Shown in pieces: positions 1 through 6,048 of a DNA stretch of 6,482 nt; the stretch's first letter is position 1; each line of letters starts with the position of its first letter. The notes under the pieces were generated by a model that was not told the DNA's origin, made no database searches, and was given only the letters and a program-made list of their open reading frames with translations. The stretch comes from Pseudomonadota bacterium (lineage in GTDB: Bacteria; Pseudomonadota; Alphaproteobacteria; JAKJEU01). The position numbers and the translations under genes were made by a program. The stretch covers positions 1-6,482 of the forward strand of contig JAKJEU010000087.1 of the NCBI GenBank assembly GCA_022705265.1, read 5' to 3'.

Positions 1-2
1 TT

Positions 3-359
3 AAGATTTATGAAAATTCCATCGCGTCAACTGGAATTACCGAAGAAGAAGCATTGAAAAAAGGAATCAAGGCAAAATCGGTTACCGTAATTGATGCATA
101 TCGTCCGGAATTTATGCCAACTCATGAAAAAGTAATGTTTAAGGTGGTTTATAACGAAGAGACAAGAGTTATTATTGGGGCTCAATTATTGTCCGAAATT
201 GATTTGACCCAAGTAATTAATGCCATGTCAGTTTGCATTCAAAATAAGGTGAAGGTCGAAGATTTAGCATTTATGGATTTCTTCTTCCAACCTCATTTCA
301 ATAAGCCTTGGAGCTTTATTAATTTGGTAGGGTTAGAGGTTTTAAAAGAAAATTCTTAA
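3..359 (+). CDS. NADH oxidase / NADH peroxidase-type FAD flavoprotein, C-terminal part (5' end outside window)
   Basis: The frame is open from the left edge (codons begin at base 3), so this is the last 118 residues of a longer gene and not a short gene starting at the TTG at 54. The fragment is the dimerisation domain of pyridine nucleotide-disulphide oxidoreductases. It has the STGITEEEA segment, the RPEFMP segment, the VIIGAQLLSEIDLTQVINA helix, and the ending DFFFQPHFNKPWSFINLVG. That ending is typical of the NADH oxidase / NADH peroxidase / CoA-disulphide reductase group, which uses NADH and FAD with a redox cysteine to reduce O2, peroxide or disulphides in the cytoplasm. The redox cysteine and the FAD and NAD(P) domains lie upstream of the window, so the member (nox, npr or cdr) cannot be decided. 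The stop codon overlaps that of the convergent amidohydrolase, and no terminator hairpin lies between them. Confidence 0.88.
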   Translation, partial: KIYENSIASTGITEEEALKKGIKAKSVTVIDAYRPEFMPTHEKVMFKVVYNEETRVIIGAQLLSEIDLTQVINAMSVCIQNKVKVEDLAFMDFFFQPHFNKPWSFINLVGLEVLKENS

Positions 360-1282
360 AGCTTAATAATCTTTGCAAATCTGTGAAATGTTTCGTTTGC
401 GATTCCGTTTTCTTGTAATGTTTTTATGTATTGGTTGAAATAATTTTTTTCTTGTTTTATTTCAAGATATTTTTTTATACCCAATTTAAAAATATAAGAA
501 GATGGAAAAAAAGGTACAGGAAAATCAGTTCCAAAGACTAGTTTGCTTTGTAATTCTTTATCTTTTGAAATTTCGTTTAAATATTTGTTTCGTGAAGGGA
601 TTAATATTGCGCTTGTGTCGCCGTAACAATTTTCATATTTTAAAGCCAATCTTTTAAAGTCATCAAAATAAGAAGTTTCAAAAGGCAAAAAATTAGTTCC
701 AAGGTGAGCAATTATCAAAGTAACTCCGTTTTTCAAAGCAATTTCAAAATTGTTTGGGTTTGAATAAGACGAATCATATTCAAAAAAAGCATGCTCAATT
801 CCACTGTGGCAAAGCAGAGGGATTTTGTAATGGGATAAAGCTTGATAAAAATCGATGCATTTATGGTTTGTAAGGTCAATGTTTTGGCTGGACGGTATCC
901 ATTTGATAAGTTTTGCTCCAATTTTTATATATTCTTCTAGCTTTTTTATGGCATCTTTTCGATATGGGTGAATGCTTGCACCGAATAATAAAATGTCTTT
1001 GTTTTTATTTATAACGCATATGACTTCTTCGTTGGTGGCGTTTGGATATATGCTTTCTTTTATTAATTTTCCGCTTTCTTCATATGCGCCGTCAAGAGCA
1101 AGAACCACAGATTTTTCAACAATACTTTCTTTGATGGATTTAATAAAAAATTCGATTAATTCTTGATTGCTTTTGTTTTGAAACAACAATTTTAACCCTA
1201 AATAAGATAATTTAGAGGAGATTCCTTCTATTTTCAAGCCAGTTTTAAGGCTTGGGATATGAGTGTGCATGTCTATAATCAT
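356..1282 (-). CDS. Amidohydrolase family metal-dependent hydrolase (Amidohydrolase_2 type)
   Basis: This 308-aa protein has the layout of a TIM-barrel amidohydrolase. The N-terminal strand carries the HxH metal motif (H6, H8 in MIIDMHTHIP). Further on are GASIHPYRKDA (about 101-111), LIKWIPSSQNIDL with K127, LLCHSG with H159, IAHLGTNF with H193, and VFGTDFP with D253. These are the usual metal ligands and catalytic Asp of the family. The C-terminal NETFHRFAKI resembles the usual ending of these proteins. Family members hydrolyse or decarboxylate varied small substrates in the cytoplasm. The substrate here cannot be read from the sequence, and there is no signal peptide. The ATG at 1282 is chosen because the HxH begins five residues later, so the next ATG (residue 5) would leave almost no N-terminal strand. 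No Shine-Dalgarno is visible. A TATAAT lies 7 nt before the ATG, suggesting a leaderless mRNA. The gene converges on the flavoprotein gene and diverges from the isonitrile-synthase-like gene. Confidence 0.85.
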   Translation of the reverse strand: MIIDMHTHIPSLKTGLKIEGISSKLSYLGLKLLFQNKSNQELIEFFIKSIKESIVEKSVVLALDGAYEESGKLIKESIYPNATNEEVICVINKNKDILLFGASIHPYRKDAIKKLEEYIKIGAKLIKWIPSSQNIDLTNHKCIDFYQALSHYKIPLLCHSGIEHAFFEYDSSYSNPNNFEIALKNGVTLIIAHLGTNFLPFETSYFDDFKRLALKYENCYGDTSAILIPSRNKYLNEISKDKELQSKLVFGTDFPVPFFPSSYIFKLGIKKYLEIKQEKNYFNQYIKTLQENGIANETFHRFAKIIKL

Positions 1283-1295
1283 GAATCTTATTATA
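1283..1295 (-). promoter_or_regulatory. Candidate -10 element of the amidohydrolase gene, placed for a leaderless transcript
   Basis: On the minus strand a perfect TATAAT (plus bases 1290-1295) ends 7 nt before the ATG at 1282. Transcription would then start at or within a base or two of the start codon. The matching -35 position (about 1313-1318, TTATAC) is a poor match, so this is only a -10-based call. Confidence 0.4.
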
Positions 1296-1332
1296 TACGA
1301 AAAAATTTTTTTGTATAAGTATAAAAATATGC

Positions 1333-1361
1333 TTGACTCTTATTTAGAATGATTCTAAAAC
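1333..1361 (+). promoter_or_regulatory. Candidate sigma-70 type promoter of the isonitrile-synthase-like gene
   Basis: TTGACT (1333-1338, five of six matches to the -35 consensus) is followed after 17 bp by TAAAAC (1356-1361, four of six matches to the -10). Transcription would begin near 1368, giving a leader of about 30 nt before the ATG at 1399. A perfect palindrome fills the spacer, which fits repression by a regulator bound there. Confidence 0.5.
1343..1359. promoter_or_regulatory. Fur-superfamily operator candidate (Irr box / PerR box-like palindrome)
   Basis: TTTAGAAT-G-ATTCTAAA is a perfect 17-bp palindrome with 8-bp arms around one central base. It agrees at every fixed position with the alphaproteobacterial iron control element bound by Irr, recalled as TTTAGAA-N3-TTCTAAA. 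It also matches 12 of the 14 fixed positions of the PerR box TTATAAT-N-ATTATAA. It lies between the -35 and -10 hexamers of the plus-strand promoter and slightly overlaps the -10. That position is typical of repression. It is also about 60 bp upstream of the divergent amidohydrolase start. Which family member binds (Irr, PerR or Fur) cannot be decided from this window. Confidence 0.6.
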
Positions 1362-1398
1362 TAATTTTAAATTAAACTAATTTAAAAAAGGCAAAAGA

Positions 1399-2544
1399 AT
1401 GTCAAACCAAGCTAAAACAAATGAAATTTCAGAACAAATTTTTAAAATCTTAACTCATCGAGAATTAAGGTATGGTTCAATTCCAGATGATAATAAAAAG
1501 GCTTTAATAATTGAAAATCTTAATAAATCGATTGAAAAAAATGAACCAATCAAAGTTTTAATCGGTTGGGCTGCTTGTAAAAATAAAAATCTTTTACATA
1601 AAAATGCTGATATGGCAGAAGCAAAAACCATAAAAAACATGAAATCTCATCTTGATAAGATTAATTCGATTTATAACAAAGGTTATGAAATCACTATACA
1701 TCATCTTGATAAAAGAATGGCTGATATGAATGGTTTTAGTATGGAAGAAACCGAAAATTACAAAAAATCTTTGAGCGAGGTTTTGAAAAAAGAAGGTTTA
1801 GAAGAAAATGTTAAAATTGTTTCTGATAAAGAATTAATTGAAAACAACAAAGAAGAATTTAACAAAGCATATGAAAAAGCAAACAAAGAAATCACGATTG
1901 AAAGATTAAGGCAAGCCCCAGCATACGATATCCATATGAAAAATGCGGTTCATAATAATTTCAAGGGCGAATCAAACGAGGTGATAGAAGAATCTTTAAG
2001 AAAGATGGTGGTTTATAAAGTGGCTGAAATCGAAAGCGGTATTTTAAAAGATGTTCCATATGATGTAAGAATATTTTTTAAAAGTGGAGTGGTAAAAGAA
2101 GGAGAAGTTCCTGAAAGTGCGATATATCAACATTTTGCAAAAAATCCTTATAAACAATCTTTTAATACAAAAGCGACTTTAAATTGTTATACAGGAAGCA
2201 AAGGAAATGCAAAACAACCTTGGATGTCTCATGGAATTTTGGTGGAGCAAAACGGAGATATAAGTATATCAAAATCATTATCAGAAGAAAAAGAGGGAGC
2301 AAAAATAAGGTTCTTTTCACAATCGGAATTAGCCGAAAGAGGAATTAAAACAAAATGTCAATTATGTAAGAATTGTACTTGTGGCAAAAAGTTTGCATCT
2401 TCAATCGCTTATGAGAGTGGAAATGATAACGAAAAATCAAGAGAATTAATCAGGCAAAATGATATTAATTTATTAAGATTAGAAGAAAAAAATAAAGATT
2501 TTATGGCTGTTCAAATGCTTAAAAAACAAGGTAATAGTAAATAA
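1399..2544 (+). CDS. Remote PvcA/Dit1 (isocyanide synthase)-like protein with C-terminal CxxCxxCxC cluster
   Basis: I do not recognise this 381-aa protein with certainty. Its best resemblance is to the PvcA/Dit1 family, which makes isonitriles from an amino acid (Tyr or Trp) and ribulose 5-phosphate. The matching points, from memory of the family, are these. IKVLIGWAACKNKN (51-64) stands where the family has a strand plus AKSxN. ADMAE (70-74) stands for PDxGE. IYNKGYEITIHHLDKRMADMNG (91-112) stands for the YxPGAxIxIxSDGRVFxDxxG segment. YDVRIFFKSG (221-230) stands for the RLSIHPS strand. QPWMSHGILVEQNGD (273-287) stands for TPWHxxLVxxxDG. The SDGR of the family is changed here (LDKR), so activity may differ. 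Residues 320-328 add C-x2-C-x2-C-x-C, a possible metal or Fe-S site that I do not associate with PvcA. There is no signal peptide or membrane segment. The ATG at 1399 has a weak AAAGG 7 nt upstream. No PvcB-type oxygenase lies beside it. Confidence 0.5.
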   Translation: MSNQAKTNEISEQIFKILTHRELRYGSIPDDNKKALIIENLNKSIEKNEPIKVLIGWAACKNKNLLHKNADMAEAKTIKNMKSHLDKINSIYNKGYEITIHHLDKRMADMNGFSMEETENYKKSLSEVLKKEGLEENVKIVSDKELIENNKEEFNKAYEKANKEITIERLRQAPAYDIHMKNAVHNNFKGESNEVIEESLRKMVVYKVAEIESGILKDVPYDVRIFFKSGVVKEGEVPESAIYQHFAKNPYKQSFNTKATLNCYTGSKGNAKQPWMSHGILVEQNGDISISKSLSEEKEGAKIRFFSQSELAERGIKTKCQLCKNCTCGKKFASSIAYESGNDNEKSRELIRQNDINLLRLEEKNKDFMAVQMLKKQGNSK

Positions 2545-2681
2545 ATTTACTTTTGCAAAATATATTAATAAAAAAGGTTGCAGGGATTAAATTTATAAGC
2601 TATTTTCAAGTAGTAAAGCGATGAAGTTTTTTTAAAGCTTACTTTTAAAAATATTAACTTATTTTAAGGAGAATAGATTAA
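2545..2681 (+). promoter_or_regulatory. ppdK leader region with weak promoter candidate and strong Shine-Dalgarno
   Basis: This 137-bp gap has no convincing terminator for the preceding gene. A weak promoter may be TTGCAG (2578-2583), a 17-bp spacer and TATTTT (2601-2606), which would give a leader of about 70 nt. The leader can form an AT-only hairpin (TTTTTAAA at 2629-2636 with TTTAAAAA at 2644-2651, flanked by AAGTT/AACTT). AAGGAG at 2666-2671 sits 10 nt before the ATG. It is the strongest ribosome binding site in the window, in keeping with high expression. Confidence 0.3.
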
Positions 2682-5351
2682 ATGACAAAATGGGTCTACA
2701 CATTTGGTGACGGTTCTGCTGAAGGACACGCTAAAGAAAAAAACCTATTAGGTGGTAAAGGTGCGAACCTTGCTGAAATGTGCAATATTGGAATTCCAGT
2801 TCCTCCTGGATTCACAGTAACCACAGAAGTATGTACATACTTTTATAAAAACGGAAAACAATATCCAGCTGAATTAAAAGCCCAAGTTGAAGATGCGGTT
2901 AAGCATTCTGAAAAAATCATGGGATCAAAATTCGGTGATGTTGAAAATCCATTATTATTCAGTGTTCGTTCAGGAGCAAGAGTTTCTATGCCTGGTATGA
3001 TGAACACAGTTTTGAACCTCGGTTTGAACGATGCAACAGTTGAAGGTTTGGCTAAGAAGTCAGGAAACCCAAGATTTGCATATGACAGCTACCGTCGTTT
3101 CATTCAAATGTATTCAGATGTTGTTTTGGGCGTTGAACACCATGATTTTGAACATGCATTAGCAGATTTCAAAAAATCAAAAGGTTACAAGCTTGATACA
3201 GAAATGACAGCAGAAGATCTTAAAGCTTTGATCGTTGAATACAAAAAAATCGGCGAAAAAGCTGGCAAGCCAGTTCCACAAGACCCAATGGAACAACTTT
3301 GGGGTGGTATCGGAGCAGTATTTGGTTCTTGGATGGTTAAAAGAGCTATTACATACCGTAAATTGAACGCGATCCCAGAAGAATGGGGTACAGCGGTTAA
3401 TGTTCAAGCTATGGTATTTGGTAATGCTGGTGATGATTCTGCAACTGGTGTATGCTTCTCTCGTGACCCTGCAAATGGTGAAAATGCATTCTATGGTGAA
3501 TACCTTAAAAATGCACAAGGTGAAGATGTTGTTGCTGGTATCAGAACTCCACAACCTATGTCAAAAGCTGCTAAGGCTAAGGCTTTGGCTCGTGGTGAAC
3601 AAGACCTCCCATGTATGGAAGATGAATTCCCAGCTCTTTATGCTGAACTTGTTGCAATCAAAGACAAGCTTGAAAAACATTACACAGATATGCAAGATAT
3701 GGAGTTTACAGTTGAAAAAGGTAAACTTTGGATGTTGCAAACAAGAAATGGTAAAAGAACTATTGCTTCTGCTTTGAAAATTGCAGTTGACATGGTTAAC
3801 GAAGGTTTAATTGATAAAAAGGTAGCTTTGACAAGAGTTGACGCTGCTCAAATCGACCTTTTGTTGCACCCTGCATTGGATGAAAAAGCCCCAAAAGAAG
3901 AAATCGCAAGCGGTCTTCCTGCTTCTCCTGGTGCTGCTGTTGGTGCTGTTGTATTCTCAGCAGATGATGCAGAAGTTTGGGCAAAAGATGGCAAGAAAGT
4001 AATTCTTTGCCGTACTGAAACTTCACCAGAAGATATCGGTGGTATGCATGTATCACAAGGTATCGTTACATCAAGAGGTGGTATGACATCACACGCTGCT
4101 GTTGTTGCTCGTGGTATGGGTACTCCTGCTGTATGTGGCGTTGGCGAAATTCACATTGACTATGCTAAAAAACAATTCTCTGTAAACGGTAAAATTGTTA
4201 AAGAAGGCGATGTTATTTCATTAGACGGTTCAAAAGGTAAGATTTATCTCGGTGCTGTTCCTACTAAGGCTCCAGAAGTTACAGGTGACTTCGGAACATT
4301 GATGGGTTGGGCTGATGAAATCAGAACTTTGAAAGTTCGTACAAATGCTGAAACTCCTGCTGATGCTAAACAAGCTTTGAAGTTTGGTGCAGAAGGTATT
4401 GGTCTTTGCCGTACAGAACATATGTTCTTTGATGCTTCAAGAGTTACTTTCATGCGTGAAATGATTCTTTCAACAACAGAAGAACAAAGAAAAACTGCTT
4501 TGGCAAAATTACTTCCTTTCCAAAGACAAGATTTCAAAGAATTGTTCGAAATTATGGACGGTCTTCCTGTTACAATTCGTTTCTTAGACCCACCTTTACA
4601 CGAATTCTTGCCACACTCTGAAACTGAACAAGCTGAAATTGCTAAGACTTTGGGCGTAAGCTTAGAAGCAGTAAAACAAAGAAATGCTGCTTTGCACGAA
4701 GCTAACCCAATGCTTGGACACAGAGGTTGCCGTCTTGGTGTAACTTACCCAGAAATCTATGAAATGCAATCACAAGCTGTTTTCGAAGCTGCTTGCGAAC
4801 TTGCAAAAGGTGGAAAGGTTGTTGAACCAGAAATCATGATTCCTTTGGTTGGTACAAAGAAAGAATTGGATTTGATGAAAGAATGCGTTGTTAAAATGGC
4901 AGAAGAAACTTTCAAAAAATTCGGTGTAACTTTGAAATATACTGTTGGTACTATGATCGAGCTCCCAAGAGCTGCTATCCAAGCTGGAAATATTGCTGAA
5001 ACAGCAGAATTCTTTAGCTTTGGTACAAACGATCTTACACAAACAACTCTCGGTCTTTCAAGAGACGATGCTGGTAACTTTATCGATGCTTACATTTCAA
5101 AAGGCATTTATATGAGAGACCCATTTGCATCTATCGACCAAGATGGTGTTGGCTTCCTTATCAAACACGCTGTAAACGAAGGTAAGAAAACAAGACCTGG
5201 TATGAAGATGGGTATTTGTGGTGAACACGGTGGTGAACCAGAATCTGTTAAATTCTGCCATAAGGCTGGTTTGACATATGTTTCATGTTCTCCATTCCGC
5301 GTGCCAATCGCAAGACTTGCTGCTGCACAAGCTGCTGCTATGGATAAGTAA
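2682..5351 (+). CDS. ppdK: Pyruvate, phosphate dikinase
   Basis: This 889-aa cytoplasmic enzyme interconverts pyruvate + ATP + Pi and phosphoenolpyruvate + AMP + PPi. It has the full family length. The N-terminal ATP-grasp part (about 1-350) carries [10 protein letters not shown] with K26, [17 protein letters not shown], and [22 protein letters not shown]. The swivelling phosphohistidine domain (about 405-510) carries [22 protein letters not shown], with phosphorylated H471 and T469 two residues before it, the position targeted by PPDK regulatory kinases. The C-terminal PEP/pyruvate barrel (about 520-885) carries [10 protein letters not shown] (R577), [14 protein letters not shown] (R633), [27 protein letters not shown], and GICGEHGG with catalytic C846. 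Nothing is missing. The start is fixed by AAGGAG upstream and by the family N-terminus (KWVYTFGDG). Its codons are richer in GC and more uniform (GGT, GCT, CGT) than those of its neighbours, as expected for a highly expressed gene. It is monocistronic: it has its own leader and a strong terminator just after the stop. The sequence style is alphaproteobacterial to my eye. Confidence 0.98.
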   Translation: MTKWVYTFGDGSAEGHAKEKNLLGGKGANLAEMCNIGIPVPPGFTVTTEVCTYFYKNGKQYPAELKAQVEDAVKHSEKIMGSKFGDVENPLLFSVRSGARVSMPGMMNTVLNLGLNDATVEGLAKKSGNPRFAYDSYRRFIQMYSDVVLGVEHHDFEHALADFKKSKGYKLDTEMTAEDLKALIVEYKKIGEKAGKPVPQDPMEQLWGGIGAVFGSWMVKRAITYRKLNAIPEEWGTAVNVQAMVFGNAGDDSATGVCFSRDPANGENAFYGEYLKNAQGEDVVAGIRTPQPMSKAAKAKALARGEQDLPCMEDEFPALYAELVAIKDKLEKHYTDMQDMEFTVEKGKLWMLQTRNGKRTIASALKIAVDMVNEGLIDKKVALTRVDAAQIDLLLHPALDEKAPKEEIASGLPASPGAAVGAVVFSADDAEVWAKDGKKVILCRTETSPEDIGGMHVSQGIVTSRGGMTSHAAVVARGMGTPAVCGVGEIHIDYAKKQFSVNGKIVKEGDVISLDGSKGKIYLGAVPTKAPEVTGDFGTLMGWADEIRTLKVRTNAETPADAKQALKFGAEGIGLCRTEHMFFDASRVTFMREMILSTTEEQRKTALAKLLPFQRQDFKELFEIMDGLPVTIRFLDPPLHEFLPHSETEQAEIAKTLGVSLEAVKQRNAALHEANPMLGHRGCRLGVTYPEIYEMQSQAVFEAACELAKGGKVVEPEIMIPLVGTKKELDLMKECVVKMAEETFKKFGVTLKYTVGTMIELPRAAIQAGNIAETAEFFSFGTNDLTQTTLGLSRDDAGNFIDAYISKGIYMRDPFASIDQDGVGFLIKHAVNEGKKTRPGMKMGICGEHGGEPESVKFCHKAGLTYVSCSPFRVPIARLAAAQAAAMDK

Positions 5352-5374
5352 TTAATTTACTTATTTGAAACATA

Positions 5375-5416
5375 AAAAAGCCCCTAGGTTTACGAACTTA
5401 GGGGCTTTTTGTAAAG
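5375..5416 (+). terminator. Intrinsic terminator of ppdK, bidirectional
   Basis: AAAAAGCCCCTAGGTT (5375-5390) pairs with AACTTAGGGGCTTTTT (5395-5410) in a 16-bp stem with one G-T wobble and a TACG loop (UNCG type). Five T close the plus-strand side, and the A-run on the other side supplies the U-run for the opposite strand. It ends ppdK 24 bp after the stop codon and would also stop any minus-strand transcript entering from the right. Confidence 0.93.
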
Positions 5417-5434
5417 TTATTATTTGTTATTTTT

Positions 5435-5489
5435 AAAAAAAGGAAACGAGGTTGCCCCAACCAAACTATCAAAAAACGAGCAACCTCGT
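5435..5489 (-). terminator. Terminator-like hairpin at the end of the small RNA
   Basis: On the minus strand a perfect 10-bp stem (plus 5446-5455 with 5480-5489) is followed by TTTCCTTTTTTT. The 24-nt loop is large for a terminator. The stem can extend through AAAGG/CCTTT across a two-base bulge. On the plus strand no T-run follows the stem, so the minus orientation is preferred. Confidence 0.5.
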
Positions 5490-5492
5490 CCT

Positions 5493-5552
5493 TTACTCCG
5501 AATGTAAACGATACTTCATTTCGGAATAAACTTTAATCCAAGTATACAACAT
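5493..5552 (-). other. 19-codon reading frame inside the candidate small RNA (uncertain)
   Basis: The frame reads MLYTWIKVYSEMKYRLHSE and then stops, just 3 nt before the terminator stem region. It has no Shine-Dalgarno, so translation is doubtful. A second overlapping minus-strand frame is open for 26 codons, and its TGA overlaps the internal ATG as ATGA, but it has no ordinary start codon. It could be a leader peptide or an accident of a conserved RNA. Confidence 0.2.
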
Positions 5553-5607
5553 ACGCCAATTAAAACCTTTGTTTTAGTAAGGCGGTAATTATTGGTATCT
5601 TAATACT

Positions 5608-5637
5608 ATAATATGAATGTTTTTTTTTAAAAGACAA
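5608..5637 (-). promoter_or_regulatory. Candidate promoter of the minus-strand small RNA
   Basis: Read on the minus strand, TTGTCT (plus 5632-5637, four of six matches) is followed after 18 bp by TATTAT (plus 5608-5613, five of six). A start near 5601 would follow. The spacer is almost pure A, and further A/T-tracts flank the element (T9 near 5620, A7 near 5642, T8 at 5651), which could curve the DNA or act as UP-like sequence for both divergent promoters. Confidence 0.4.
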
Positions 5638-5667
5638 TAGGAAAAAAATATTTTTTTTAAAATTTTG

Positions 5668-5676
5668 TGCTAATAT
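5668..5676 (+). promoter_or_regulatory. Candidate extended -10 of the DUF5665 gene
   Basis: TG-C-TAATAT (5668-5676) is an extended -10 pattern ending 6 nt before the ATG at 5683. A start there would make the mRNA leaderless, in agreement with the lack of any Shine-Dalgarno. No good -35 is seen, only A/T-tracts. Confidence 0.35.
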
Positions 5677-5682
5677 CAGATT

Positions 5683-5982
5683 ATGAAAAATAAAGAAAAG
5701 TTAAAAAAAGAAGAAAAATTACTTGATTCCATTGAAAAATTATCAGCAAGAATTGATGTTTCTGGGCTTAGAGATTATATTGAATCAAGTAAAAATCCTT
5801 GGAGTATTATTTGGAGAAATTTCTTAGCGGGAGTTTCAAGAGGTGTTGGCTTAACCGTAGGAGCAACGATTGTAGTTGCAGTGATAATCAAGGTTTTATA
5901 TGGCTTGATTCAAATGAATATCCCTTATCTAACCGACCTTTTAAACGAATTGGTGGTAATGATAAAAAGCGTGCAACCTTAA
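5683..5982 (+). CDS. DUF5665 family small membrane protein
   Basis: This 99-aa protein has a very charged, coiled-coil-like N-terminus rich in Lys and Glu (1-21). A middle segment with SKNPWSIIWRNFLAGVSRGVG (36-56) follows, then one strongly hydrophobic helix (about 55-78), a short amphipathic tail with NIPYLTDLLNELVVMI (79-94), and the end. The NPWxxxxxNFLAGxxRGxG pattern directly before a membrane helix is what I recall of DUF5665. That family has no established function and probably sits in the inner membrane with a cytoplasmic N-terminus. The ATG at 5683 has no Shine-Dalgarno but an adjacent extended -10. The gene diverges from the candidate small RNA and ends in its own terminator, so it is probably transcribed alone. 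Confidence 0.75.
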   Translation: MKNKEKLKKEEKLLDSIEKLSARIDVSGLRDYIESSKNPWSIIWRNFLAGVSRGVGLTVGATIVVAVIIKVLYGLIQMNIPYLTDLLNELVVMIKSVQP

Positions 5983-5985
5983 ATT

Positions 5986-6014
5986 GTAGTTGTAACAACT
6001 ACTTTTTTAGTTGT
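5986..6014 (+). terminator. Terminator after the DUF5665 gene, with an overlapping alternative hairpin
   Basis: GTAGTTG (5986-5992), loop TAA, CAACTAC (5996-6002) and then T6 form a compact intrinsic terminator 3 bp after the stop codon. The middle arm can also pair downstream: ACAACTA (5995-6001) with TAGTTGT (6008-6014) across a 6-nt loop. The two hairpins exclude each other, so this could be a partial or regulated terminator ahead of the DJ-1-like gene. Confidence 0.7.
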
Positions 6015-6048
6015 GATTAAAAAAGCAAAATTTTTAAGGAATTTTTTT

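Larger units (their letters stand above)
5435..5601 (-). ncRNA. Candidate structured small RNA (about 165 nt), family not recognised
   Basis: On the minus strand a promoter-like pair is followed by three hairpins, the last of which runs into a U-rich tract. Hairpin 1 is CGCC, an internal loop, then TAAAAC with tetraloop, GTTTTA, internal loop and GGCG (5554-5584). Hairpin 2 has TCCGAA/TTCGGA at its base (5497-5525). Hairpin 3 has ACGAGGTTGC/GCAACCTCGT (5446-5489). The order promoter, structured body, terminator within a gap lacking a clear protein gene is what a free-standing small RNA looks like. I do not recognise 6S, SRP, tmRNA or RNase P RNA in it. Both flanking genes are on the opposite strand, and no minus-strand gene lies downstream before the ppdK terminator, so it is not an ordinary leader. 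It could instead be a dispersed palindromic repeat element. A 19-codon reading frame lies inside it. Confidence 0.45.

Noticed and set aside
54..359. A short independent gene starting at the TTG at 54
   Set aside because: The frame is open to the left edge and residues before the TTG (STGITEEEA) belong to the same oxidoreductase domain, so this is a cut gene.
972..1166. 64-codon plus-strand frame inside the amidohydrolase
   Set aside because: It lies opposite conserved amidohydrolase sequence, shows no recognisable family and has no ribosome site; it is an antisense shadow.
2624..2660. Hairpin in the ppdK leader as a terminator or regulator
   Set aside because: The stem consists only of A-T pairs apart from its flanks and would be expected by chance in such AT-rich DNA; it is noted only as part of the leader.
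3177..5042. Several long frames on both strands within ppdK
   Set aside because: All overlap intact, conserved ppdK sequence and arise from its regular codon use; none has a recognisable product or ribosome site.
5435..5601. 6S RNA
   Set aside because: Length would fit, but the two ends do not pair into the long closing stem with a central bubble; instead there are three separate hairpins with a terminator at the end.
5435..5682. A riboswitch or T-box leader of the DUF5665 gene on the plus strand
   Set aside because: No plus-strand terminator or sequestering stem adjoins the ATG, no T-box or riboswitch core is recognisable, and a promoter-like -10 lies immediately before the ATG. The U-run fits the minus strand.
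5799..6020. 73-codon frame overlapping the DUF5665 gene
   Set aside because: It is out of frame with the recognisable membrane protein, runs through the terminator hairpin and gives a low-complexity Cys/Asn-rich tail.
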